From positions 1-64,000 of the forward strand of contig CAWUIM010000007.1 in NCBI GenBank assembly GCA_963922595.1: a DNA stretch of 64,000 nt. Reading direction: 5' to 3'. The stretch comes from JAJFFW01 sp963922595. Lineage in GTDB: Bacteria > Pseudomonadota > Alphaproteobacteria > Caulobacterales > Parvularculaceae. A program made the position numbers and the translations under genes. Positions 1 to 7,788 of the stretch are shown one piece after another; positions within the stretch are counted from its first letter, which is position 1; the number at the start of each line of letters is the position of its first letter. A model generated the notes under the pieces. That model did no database searches. It was not told where the DNA came from and saw only the letters and a program-made list of their open reading frames with translations.

Positions 1-300
1 GCGGGCGCGATGGTGGTCGGGTTTGACCAGGTTGCGGGCGCGCTTAAAGAGCGCAAAGCCGCGCTGTTGATCACGGCCAGCGATGCGTCGACCGATGGCG
101 CGGGAAAGTTAGCGCGCATGGCTGGCGAGGCGCGCATCGTTCGCGCGCTGACATCGCTTCAGCTTTCCGGCGCGCTCGGCCGCGACGGCGTGCGGCACGC
201 GGCGTTGAAAAGGCGGGGCGAGGCGGCGGGGTTCGCGCGCGATATTGTTCGCTTTGACGCCTATGGGCGGTCAGCGCGCGCCGAAGGAAAAGAACATTAG
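1..300 (+). CDS. ylxR: YlxR-family RNA-binding protein, C-terminal part (partial at window start)
   Basis: The frame is open from base 1 and ends at a TAG just before infB, so only the C-terminal part is present. The visible residues (FDQVAGALKERKAALLITASDASTDG onwards, read in pieces) resemble the L7Ae-like domain fused behind the YlxR (DUF448) domain in alphaproteobacteria: a lysine-rich helix, then an ALLITASDAS strand and turn. The N-terminal YlxR domain lies outside the window. YlxR sits between nusA and infB in most bacteria and is thought to act in RNA or ribosome metabolism. Position immediately upstream of infB on the same strand is the strongest support; 119 bases separate the two, containing a small GCGCCC/GGGCGC hairpin at 319-337 without a T-run. 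Confidence 0.8.
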   Translation, partial: AGAMVVGFDQVAGALKERKAALLITASDASTDGAGKLARMAGEARIVRALTSLQLSGALGRDGVRHAALKRRGEAAGFARDIVRFDAYGRSARAEGKEH

Positions 301-419
301 GCGCTTTTGCGAGCGCCAGCGCCCATAAATAGGGCGCGCCATGTAGACCACAGCGGTTCAGGGCGGTATGTCCTTGATCCGAAAGCCCGCCGCAGCGATT
401 GCGGCGAAACGGAGATTGA

Positions 420-3020
420 ATGAGCGACGACGTCGAAACAAAAGCCGAAGACGCAAAGAAACCGGCGCGCAAGCCTCTGTCCCTCAGGCGGACGGAGACC
501 GGCGCCGTGAAGCAGAGTTTTTCTCACGGGCGCACCAAGACTGTCGTTGTGGAAACGAAACGGCGCCGCGTCTTAACGCCGAAAAAGCCCGGCGAGAAAG
601 CGGCTGAGTCAAAATCGACAGCGCCGGCGGAAACCAAAGCCAAGGCGCCCGAGCCCGCCAAAGAGCCGGAGAAGCCGCAGGGCGAAATTCTGCGCACCCT
701 GTCAGAGGACGAAAAACAGGCCCGCGCCGCAGCGTTGTTAAAGGCGCGCAAGGAAGGCGAAGAGCGCCGCAAGCGCGAGGAAGCCGAACGCGCCGAACGC
801 GAAGCGCGCGAGGCGGCCGAACGTGAAAAACTTGAGGCTGAGCGCAAGCGTCAGGCGGCCGAAGACGCCAAGCGCGCGAAAGAAGCCGCTGAACGCAAGA
901 AAGCGGAGGAAGAAGCGCAGGCGCTCCTTGAAGCCGAAGATCGTGAACGCAAGAAGCGCGCAGAAGCGAAAGCCGCCGGCAAAGGCAAAGCCGACGCTGA
1001 AAAGCCGAAGGCTGACGATGATCCGGATAATCCGCTCGCCAAACTTGGCGGGCGTCTCAAAACGAAGCGTAAGAATCTCGAAAACCGCGCCGGCGATTCA
1101 AAAACCAAAGATGCGCCGCGCCGTCGCACCGGGCGCCTGACAATCGCCAATGCGCTTGATGATGATGAACGTCAGCGCTCGCTGGCGTCTGTTAAGCGTG
1201 CGCGCGAACGCGAAAAGATGGCGCGCCAGAAACGCGGGGAGCAACAGAAAATCGTGCGCGACGTCGTTGTGCCGGAAACAATCACGGTTCAGGAGCTCGC
1301 CTCGCGCATGTCGATGCGCGCTGTTGATCTCGTTAAAGAGATGATGAAGCAGGGCCAGATGGTCACCGCCAACGAGGTGATTGATGCGGACACGGCCGAA
1401 TTGATCGTTGAAGAGCTCGGTCACACCGTGAAGCGCGTCGCGGAAGCGGATGTTGAAGAGGGTCTCTTCGGTGAGGCTGACAGCGCCGACGATATGACCC
1501 CGCGCCCGCCGGTGGTCACGATTATGGGTCACGTCGATCACGGCAAGACATCGCTTCTTGATGCTTTGCGCCAGGCCGACGTCGTCTCCGGTGAGGCTGG
1601 CGGCATCACCCAGCATATCGGCGCCTATCAGATCGAAGTCGGCAAAGACAAAAAGAAAGTCACCTTCCTTGATACGCCAGGCCACGCGGCGTTTACGCAA
1701 ATGCGCGCGCGCGGCGCCTCGGTGACCGATATTGTCATTCTGGTGGTCGCGGCTGACGATTCCATCATGCCGCAAACGGTCGAGGCGATTAATCACGCCA
1801 AGGCAGCGGAAGTGCCGATCATCGTCGCCATCAACAAGATCGATAAGCCGGAGGCGGACCCTAATCGGGTGCGCACGGACTTGCTCCAACATGAGTTGCA
1901 AGTGGAGGGCATGGGCGGCGACATTCAGGATGTGGAAGTCTCCGCGCTTCAGAAAACCAATCTTGATGGCCTTCTTGAAGCGATCCTTCTGCAGGCTGAG
2001 CTTTTAGAGTTAAAGGCCAACGCCGACCGCCCCGCGGAGGGCTCTGTTGTGGAAGCGCGCCTCGACAAAGGCCGCGGCGTTGTCGCTACATTCCTCGTTC
2101 AGCGAGGCTCCCTGAAGCGCGGCGACATCGTTGTGGTGGGCTCGGAGTGGGGCAAGGTCAAAGCGCTCACTGACGATAAAGGCGCTAAGGTTGACGCCGC
2201 TGGTCCCGCATTCCCTGTTGAGGTCCTTGGCCTTAACGGTGCGCCGGAGCCGGGCGACCAATTCGCCGTCGTTGATACGGAAGCGCGCGCGCGGGAAGTG
2301 GCCGAATTCCGTGACCGCAAGAAGCGCGAACGCGAAGTGGCGAAATCCTCCGGCACCTCGCTTGAGCAAATGATGGCGCAACTTCAGGACGCCGAAATCA
2401 AGGAAATGCCTGTCGTCATCAAGGGCGACGTTCAGGGCTCCGTCGAAGCCATCGTCGGCAGTCTTGAAAAGATGTCCACGGATGAAGTGCGGGTGAAAGT
2501 GCTCCACACGGGCGTCGGCGGCATTACCGAAAGCGACGTCATTCTCGCCGGCGCGTCGGGCGCGCCGGTCTTCGGTTTCAATGTGCGCGCCTCGAAAAAG
2601 GTGCGTGACGAAGCTGAAAAAGAAGGCGTGGAAATCCGCTATTATTCCGTCATCTATGATCTCATTGATGACGTGAAGGGTGTTCTCTCCGGCATGCTCG
2701 ATCCGGAACTGCGCGAGACATTCCTCGGCAACGCCGAAATCCTCGAGGTCTTCTCGATTACGCGCGACGGCAAGAAGAAGGTCGCCGGTTGCCGCGTGGT
2801 CGAAGGCTCAGTGCGGCGCGGCGCGAAAGTCCGCCTCATCCGCGACGACACCGTGATCCACGAAGGCGAGCTGTCACAGCTCAAGCGCTTCAAGGATGAT
2901 GTAAACGATGTGCCCATGGGCCAGGAATGCGGCATGAGCTTCGCCAATTACGAAGACCTCAAAGTGGGCGATGTGATCGAATGCTTCGCTGTTGAGAAGG
3001 TCGCGCGCACGCTGGATTAA
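420..3020 (+). CDS. infB: translation initiation factor IF-2
   Basis: An 866-residue GTPase that brings fMet-tRNA to the 30S subunit and promotes subunit joining. Domains in order: IF2-associated N-terminal segment around residues 30-45 (KQSFSHGRTK), a long Ala/Lys/Glu-rich coiled linker about 90-215, the IF-2 N domain with TVQELASRMSM near 290, then the G domain with P-loop GHVDHGKT at 370-377, DTPGH at 418-422 and NKID at 472-475, followed by domains II-IV. All GTPase motifs are intact and the length is normal for the class. ATG at 420 is preceded by GGAG at 411-414. It follows ylxR as usual, but rbfA, normally next, is about 14.5 kb away on the other strand. Confidence 0.97.
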   Translation: MSDDVETKAEDAKKPARKPLSLRRTETGAVKQSFSHGRTKTVVVETKRRRVLTPKKPGEKAAESKSTAPAETKAKAPEPAKEPEKPQGEILRTLSEDEKQARAAALLKARKEGEERRKREEAERAEREAREAAEREKLEAERKRQAAEDAKRAKEAAERKKAEEEAQALLEAEDRERKKRAEAKAAGKGKADAEKPKADDDPDNPLAKLGGRLKTKRKNLENRAGDSKTKDAPRRRTGRLTIANALDDDERQRSLASVKRAREREKMARQKRGEQQKIVRDVVVPETITVQELASRMSMRAVDLVKEMMKQGQMVTANEVIDADTAELIVEELGHTVKRVAEADVEEGLFGEADSADDMTPRPPVVTIMGHVDHGKTSLLDALRQADVVSGEAGGITQHIGAYQIEVGKDKKKVTFLDTPGHAAFTQMRARGASVTDIVILVVAADDSIMPQTVEAINHAKAAEVPIIVAINKIDKPEADPNRVRTDLLQHELQVEGMGGDIQDVEVSALQKTNLDGLLEAILLQAELLELKANADRPAEGSVVEARLDKGRGVVATFLVQRGSLKRGDIVVVGSEWGKVKALTDDKGAKVDAAGPAFPVEVLGLNGAPEPGDQFAVVDTEARAREVAEFRDRKKREREVAKSSGTSLEQMMAQLQDAEIKEMPVVIKGDVQGSVEAIVGSLEKMSTDEVRVKVLHTGVGGITESDVILAGASGAPVFGFNVRASKKVRDEAEKEGVEIRYYSVIYDLIDDVKGVLSGMLDPELRETFLGNAEILEVFSITRDGKKKVAGCRVVEGSVRRGAKVRLIRDDTVIHEGELSQLKRFKDDVNDVPMGQECGMSFANYEDLKVGDVIECFAVEKVARTLD

Positions 3021-3023
3021 TCG

Positions 3024-3569
3024 ATGGGCGATCAGGCGGATTTTACATTTTCTGTAAAGCGTGAGCCGCAAGATTTCGACGACGTATTGGATTTAGCGAC
3101 ATCGCTAATTCATGAAAAATGGCGCCAAGCGATTCTTGGTTGGTTGCTACCGTTTCTCGTACTCTTGATTGCCTTTCGGGTGGGGCAAAGTCTCATTCCA
3201 CCTCAGTTATACTCTCGTTACGCCTCTGAACTGAAACCGGTCATTTACGCTGGTCCGATCATAGTTGCTTTCGCTATAACGCTCGGTCCCTTTCTATTTA
3301 ACGCACTATTCAAAATTCAATTTTTGGATGATGCTGGCAGTTTTTTACGGGTAGAAGAGATCATCATTGATGCAAACGGAGTTATTGAAAAATATGATGG
3401 TTATGAGAAACGACTAGCTTGGCCCAACATAATCGGCGTCAGAATTGGAAAACAGGGGTATTTCATTTGTCACGATCGCGCAGACGGAATTTACTTGCCG
3501 TATCGGTCGCTTGGTGAGCATAAAGAATCAGTGGGCCAAGTATTGGAAAGCCGATTACGCAAGATTTGA
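3024..3569 (+). CDS. YcxB-like membrane protein
   Basis: A 181-residue protein with a cytoplasmic N-terminus, two hydrophobic segments (about residues 38-58 and 73-95) and a C-terminal soluble domain of the YcxB kind (W-x-x-I-x-G-V-R strand, then a hydrophobic strand ending in YLPYRSL). Function is not known for this family. It starts three bases after the infB stop, so it may be transcribed with infB. Base composition stands out: the 60-base blocks at 3301-3360 and 3361-3420 are 38% and 35% GC by hand count, against roughly 60% around it, which suggests recent acquisition. Gene call is firm; the family name is a sequence impression. Confidence 0.75.
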   Translation: MGDQADFTFSVKREPQDFDDVLDLATSLIHEKWRQAILGWLLPFLVLLIAFRVGQSLIPPQLYSRYASELKPVIYAGPIIVAFAITLGPFLFNALFKIQFLDDAGSFLRVEEIIIDANGVIEKYDGYEKRLAWPNIIGVRIGKQGYFICHDRADGIYLPYRSLGEHKESVGQVLESRLRKI

Positions 3570-3581
3570 GTATTTTGCGAA

Positions 3582-4142
3582 GTGATTTCGTCGCGTGCCC
3601 GCTTTGAGCTAATTCGTATGTCAAAAATCCGTTCCTTGAATATCGCCCGCGATGCGCCAGCGCTGCATCAAGTGTTTGGTGACGAGGAAAGCTGCCGTTA
3701 TCTCCCGCGCCCGGCGCAGAAAAGCGTTACGGACACCGCGCAGCTCATCAAAGGCTGGTATGATCAGTGCCCGGAAACCGAATGGGCGTTAATCGACGAG
3801 GCGGACGGCCCCTGCCTTGGACGCATCACCCTGATCCCGAGCGGCGACGGCGTTTTTGAGGCTGGGTGCGTGGTCATTCCATCAGCGCGCGGACGCGGCC
3901 TCGCGCGACAGGGCCTCGGCGAAGCGATTGACTGGGTCTTTGAGCGAAAAAACGCGCGCCGGATATTCGCGGATATCGATCCGGACAACATCGCATCCAT
4001 CAAAACATTTGAAAAACTTGGCTTCCGCCGCGAAGGCCTCCACCGCGCCACCCTGGAAACCCATATCGGCGTCCGCGACAGCGTGATTATGGGGTTGATC
4101 AACACGGATCCAAGGCCATGGCGGTTAGAAGTCGGCGCTTAG
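3582..4142 (+). CDS. GNAT-family N-acetyltransferase (RimJ/RimL type)
   Basis: A 186-residue acetyl-CoA-dependent acetyltransferase. The acetyl-CoA loop appears as VVIPSARGRGLARQGL (pattern R-G-x-G-L-A), followed by helix EAIDWVFE and the typical N-x-x-S-I-K-T-F-E-K-L-G-F-R motif near residues 135-148. The substrate (ribosomal protein N-terminus or small molecule) cannot be told. GTG at 3582 keeps the N-terminal strand expected of the family; ATG at 3618 is an alternative that would drop 12 residues. Its stop overlaps by a few bases, tail to tail, the end of the minus-strand gene that follows. Confidence 0.85.
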   Translation: MISSRARFELIRMSKIRSLNIARDAPALHQVFGDEESCRYLPRPAQKSVTDTAQLIKGWYDQCPETEWALIDEADGPCLGRITLIPSGDGVFEAGCVVIPSARGRGLARQGLGEAIDWVFERKNARRIFADIDPDNIASIKTFEKLGFRREGLHRATLETHIGVRDSVIMGLINTDPRPWRLEVGA

Positions 4143-4741
4143 GACTCTAATTCGTATCTTGCCAGCAGGGCCGCGACCGTCGAGGGCGGCGTCAGAAGGC
4201 GTGCGTGCGCCAGCGGCGATTTGATCTCGGGACCATAGCCCTCCGGGCTCCATTGTTTGTATCCGTCGCGGGTCACCAAATATGCTGTCTCGTCGATGGC
4301 GACCATCGCGCCGGCGGGCGGCGGCGCGTCGATGGGCCTGGATCTTTTGGCGCGCCCGGCCAGCCGTTCTTCATGAAGGGTCGCGTCGATCTCAGCCGCC
4401 TTTGGGCGCGCCGCCAGTCCTTTTGCGGCCGCCCATGCATCCGCGAATGCGTTGGCCGCGTCGCGGCGGCATTCGAAACAGGGGCGATGCCCGGCCGCCA
4501 ACGCTGTCGCTTCATCAAGAAAAAAGAGCTCTGTATACCCTGCGCCCATCACTTCACGCTTCCGCCCTTTGAACGAAGTCTTGCAGATGATCCACTGTTT
4601 TGACGCCCAGCGTCGGCTGAGGAGCGTCTTTGTCTCGGGGTCATGAAGCCGGCCACCGCGATTGCCCATGAAGCGGCCGCGGTGTTTATGCGCAACGATC
4701 TCGCCAAATGGCGTCACGCGATTTTGTAAAGGGCGAGTCAC
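4139..4741 (-). CDS. conserved alphaproteobacterial protein of unknown function with Cys pair
   Basis: A 200-residue soluble protein that I recognise only as a conserved unknown. Visible features are FGEIVAHKHRGRFMGNRGG near the N-terminus, a WASKQWIICKTSFKGRKR segment, and GHRPCFECRR around residues 84-93, whose C-x-x-C resembles a small metal site with too few other cysteines for a classic zinc ribbon. GTG at 4741 is preceded, on this strand, by AAGGAG at good spacing, which fixes the start. It is transcribed divergently from the transporter gene downstream on the plus strand. No function is proposed. Confidence 0.75.
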   Translation of the reverse strand: MTRPLQNRVTPFGEIVAHKHRGRFMGNRGGRLHDPETKTLLSRRWASKQWIICKTSFKGRKREVMGAGYTELFFLDEATALAAGHRPCFECRRDAANAFADAWAAAKGLAARPKAAEIDATLHEERLAGRAKRSRPIDAPPPAGAMVAIDETAYLVTRDGYKQWSPEGYGPEIKSPLAHARLLTPPSTVAALLARYELES

Positions 4742-4825
4742 TGCGCAGGCTCCTTGGTCCGGGCGGCGGCGAGGGTTTACAAAGAGGCGATATCCGTAGC
4801 GGCGCGCGAAGGACTGGGGTCGCCA

Positions 4826-5680
4826 TTGTCTGCAAGCATTCCTCTTTTCCTTGGCTTCTTTTCCGCGATCACGGTGGCGCTCGCAAATTTCTGCGTCAAG
4901 CGCGGCGGCGATGTCCTCACAACGCGCATGGTGATGTCGATTTGCGTTGCGTTAACGCTTGCGCCGTTCGCATTTTTCACGCCCCTGCCGCACGGTCTTT
5001 GGGGCGGCGTCACCATCGCTGTTGTCGTGCACTGGTTTTATCAGTTCGCGATGATCAAGGCGCTTCATCGGGGCGCGCTTTCGCTCGTCTTTCCGGTGAT
5101 GCGCGGCGGCGCGCCGTTGCTCACCGCGGCGCTCGCTTACGTGGCCCTTAACGAAAGTCTGTCGCCATGGTCGATCGCGGGCCTCGTCATCGCCAGCATA
5201 TCGATCATCGTCTTTGCGATTCCGGCGGCTGAGACGGCGTCGGCGAAATCGCTTGATGCGCAAGCTCTGGTATGGGCGCTTCTAACGTCGGCGGGTATCG
5301 CTGCGTACTCGGTGGTTGATGCGCATGTGGCGCGGCAGGCGCCGAACACGATGACCTTCGTGGTATGGCTCTTTTTGTTCGATTGGATTGGCGTCACTGT
5401 CGTCGCCTGCATCGCGCGGCGAGGGCGACTGTGGCGCAGCGTGCGCCCGCAATTAAAGAATGGCGCCATCGCAGGCGTCCTCGGCGCTTTTTCCTATGGC
5501 GCGGCGATTTTCGCCTTTACCATGACCGACACCGCGATCGTCACGGCGCTGCGCGAGACGTCCGTCGTCTTCGCCGCTTTGCTTGGCTGGGCGTTCCTCA
5601 AAGAAGGCTTTGGCCGCCGGCGCATTGCGGCCGCCGTCAGTCTCGCCGCCGGGCTAACGCTTATTCAGGTCTATCAGTAG
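4826..5680 (+). CDS. EamA/DMT-family transporter
   Basis: An inner-membrane permease with about ten hydrophobic helices in two EamA repeats (first repeat from IPLFLGFFSAITVALA, second from ALVWALLTSAGIAAYSVVDA). Members export or import small metabolites such as amino acids or drugs; the substrate is not predictable here. TTG at 4826 gives 284 residues, the usual size, with a GGGG at 4816-4819 as possible ribosome-binding site. The frame also opens at TTG 4754, but that stretch overlaps the ribosome-binding site of the divergent gene ending at 4741 and encodes a polar, unfamily-like extension. Confidence 0.85.
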   Translation: MSASIPLFLGFFSAITVALANFCVKRGGDVLTTRMVMSICVALTLAPFAFFTPLPHGLWGGVTIAVVVHWFYQFAMIKALHRGALSLVFPVMRGGAPLLTAALAYVALNESLSPWSIAGLVIASISIIVFAIPAAETASAKSLDAQALVWALLTSAGIAAYSVVDAHVARQAPNTMTFVVWLFLFDWIGVTVVACIARRGRLWRSVRPQLKNGAIAGVLGAFSYGAAIFAFTMTDTAIVTALRETSVVFAALLGWAFLKEGFGRRRIAAAVSLAAGLTLIQVYQ

Positions 5681-5687
5681 ACGACCT

Positions 5688-7622
5688 TTACTTCTTTTGC
5701 GCTTCAATCCACGTGGCGATCCGCGCCTGCAGCACTTCCATGGGCATCGCGCCGGAGAGCAGCACCTCGTCGTGAAAAGCTTTTAGATCGAACGCATCGC
5801 CCAGCTCGGCTTCCGCTTTGGCGCGCATCTCCTGTATGCGCAGCATGCCGAGCTTGTAGGAGCAGGCCTGTCCGGGGATCGCGGCGTAGCGCTCCACTTC
5901 GCGGGTGACCGATGCGCGAGTCTCGCCGGTGGCTTCAACCATATAGTCGATCGCCTGCTCGCGCGACCATTGCTTGGCGTGGAGGCCGGTATCCACCACA
6001 AGGCGCGCAGCGCGGAATATCTCCGCCTGCAGACGACCGAGATCGCCGAGCGGATCGTCGTCATACATGCCCATTTCTTTCGCCAGCGCTTCGCCGTAAA
6101 GCGCCCACCCTTCGGAGAATTCCGAATAGCTCAAAATATTACGCATTAGCGGCATGTCCTCGATCGCCCGCTGCAGGGATATCTGGAAATGATGGCCGGG
6201 AACGGCCTCGTGATAAGTGAGCGTCGGTAAGCCCAGCTTCGGATTATCGGCGGTGTCTTTGAGATTGATCCAGTAAATGCCGGGTCGTTCGCCGTCGAGC
6301 GACGGGCCGGAATAATATCCGCCCGGTGAGGAGTCCTGCTCATAGACGGGGATGCGTCTTACTTCCACCTTTTGCGCAGGCAGCGTGCCGAAATAATCGG
6401 GCGCGACGGTCATGATGCCCGCGACCATGGCGCGCAGGCTCTCCAGCAATTCCTCGCGCCCCTCATCCGTATTCGCAAAGACGGCGCCCGGCCGCTCGGA
6501 AAGTTGCGCGAGGCGCTCGTCGATACCGCCTTCTTCAAGACCTTGCGCTTTCAGGATCGCGTCCATTTCCGCGGTAATGCGCGCGACTTCCGAAAGGCCA
6601 ATTTCATGGATTTCATCGCCGGACATGCCCCCGCCGCCATAAGCGTCGAGCGCCATCTGATAGAACGCCTCGCCTTCAGGGCCGAGGCGCCAGACGCCGG
6701 CGTCGGACCCGGCCTGCGACAGTAACGGTTCCAGCGCAGCGCTGAGGCGTTGATAGGCGGGATAGACCGTCTGCTCCACGAGATCGGCGGCGCGCGCCGT
6801 ATAATTCGCGCGCTCGTCCGCCGTCAAACCGTCGATCGCCGCGCTTTTCTCCGCGAGGGTCGTTACCAGCGGATGGTTTTGCGGCGCCGGGGCGATAAAG
6901 GCGGCGATGCCCGTCATGGCGCCTTCAATGGCGAAATAGGGCGGCGTAACGCCAGCAGAGGCGTCGGTGGTGACCGTTTCAATGATTTCGTCAAAGGCCG
7001 GCCCAAACGCTTCAAGCCGCGCAAGATAAGCGTCAATATCTTCTCGTGATTCAAGCGGGTGTTGGGTTTGCATCAGCCGCGGCAACACAATGTGCGGACC
7101 GGTCAACTGCGTCACGAGATAGGGCGAGACCGCCCAGGTGGCGCCCACTTGCGGGACGGCGCCGCCCGCGGGGCTCGCGCCCCCGAAGGAAAATGCGTTG
7201 CGCCGCGCCGCCATTTCGTAGGCGTTTTTCAAGACGTCATAGGTGGCCGCCGCTGTGCCGGTTAGCGCGCCCCGGTCGTGGCTTCGCAGCTCCTGCAGGA
7301 AAGTTTCGTTCAACTGGCGCATTTCTTCTTGCGCCGCAAACCCGTATCCCGCGAGCCGCGTGTTATAGTCAGCGCCGGCCACAGTTTCCGGCGCGCCCAG
7401 TTGCGTCGCAGCCTCCGGATAGGCTTTCAAATAGGCGCCCGCATGGCGTGCGGCCATTTCCAGAAACGCCGCAGACGGATCAACTTTTTTGGACGAGGCG
7501 CTTTGCACGGCAGGGGCGGACGGCTCAGCTGTGACGACCGCCTCGTCGCCGCAAGCGTTAAGGCAGAGTGCGGCGGCGCTCACCAATCCGAAGGCGCGGA
7601 GCCTAATTTTTAGCGATTCCAT
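5688..7622 (-). CDS. DUF885-family lipoprotein, probable metallopeptidase
   Basis: A 644-residue exported lipoprotein. Residues 1-23 are a lipoprotein signal peptide ending in LNAC, so Cys24 would be lipidated. The DUF885 signature YHEAVPGHH is at about 470-478; its HE-x-x-x-GHH pattern resembles a zinc peptidase site, and family members are treated as peptidase-like enzymes without proven substrates. ATG at 7622 has AGGGG upstream on this strand; the frame runs open further to 7754 but that extension has no signal peptide logic and overlaps the pnp terminator. It converges with the transporter gene, with an 8-base gap. Confidence 0.9.
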   Translation of the reverse strand: MESLKIRLRAFGLVSAAALCLNACGDEAVVTAEPSAPAVQSASSKKVDPSAAFLEMAARHAGAYLKAYPEAATQLGAPETVAGADYNTRLAGYGFAAQEEMRQLNETFLQELRSHDRGALTGTAAATYDVLKNAYEMAARRNAFSFGGASPAGGAVPQVGATWAVSPYLVTQLTGPHIVLPRLMQTQHPLESREDIDAYLARLEAFGPAFDEIIETVTTDASAGVTPPYFAIEGAMTGIAAFIAPAPQNHPLVTTLAEKSAAIDGLTADERANYTARAADLVEQTVYPAYQRLSAALEPLLSQAGSDAGVWRLGPEGEAFYQMALDAYGGGGMSGDEIHEIGLSEVARITAEMDAILKAQGLEEGGIDERLAQLSERPGAVFANTDEGREELLESLRAMVAGIMTVAPDYFGTLPAQKVEVRRIPVYEQDSSPGGYYSGPSLDGERPGIYWINLKDTADNPKLGLPTLTYHEAVPGHHFQISLQRAIEDMPLMRNILSYSEFSEGWALYGEALAKEMGMYDDDPLGDLGRLQAEIFRAARLVVDTGLHAKQWSREQAIDYMVEATGETRASVTREVERYAAIPGQACSYKLGMLRIQEMRAKAEAELGDAFDLKAFHDEVLLSGAMPMEVLQARIATWIEAQKK

Positions 7623-7718
7623 TTTTTGCCCCTTCAGCAATTGGCCATAAAACCAACCATACAGTGCGCCGGGTATCGAAGCGCGGCGCCGGGAAAATTT
7701 TGCAACGCCGTTGCAAAA

Positions 7719-7743
7719 AGGCCCCGCTTTTGGAGCGGGGCCT
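7719..7743 (-). terminator. rho-independent terminator of pnp
   Basis: A perfect 10-bp stem (AGGCCCCGCT at 7719-7728 with AGCGGGGCCT at 7734-7743) encloses a 5-base loop. Read on the minus strand it is followed at once by TTTTTGC. It lies 45 bases past the pnp stop and ahead of the DUF885 lipoprotein start. Confidence 0.9.
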
Positions 7744-7788
7744 CTGGGTCGCAATATTCTTGCAAAAGAAAGGACAAAAAGGTGCGAA

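Noticed and set aside
1098..1901. Minus-strand open frame of about 267 codons
   Set aside because: It is fully opposite the infB G domain and has no recognisable domain.
7623..7754. Upstream extension of the DUF885 lipoprotein
   Set aside because: It would bury the lipoprotein signal peptide and run through the pnp terminator hairpin.
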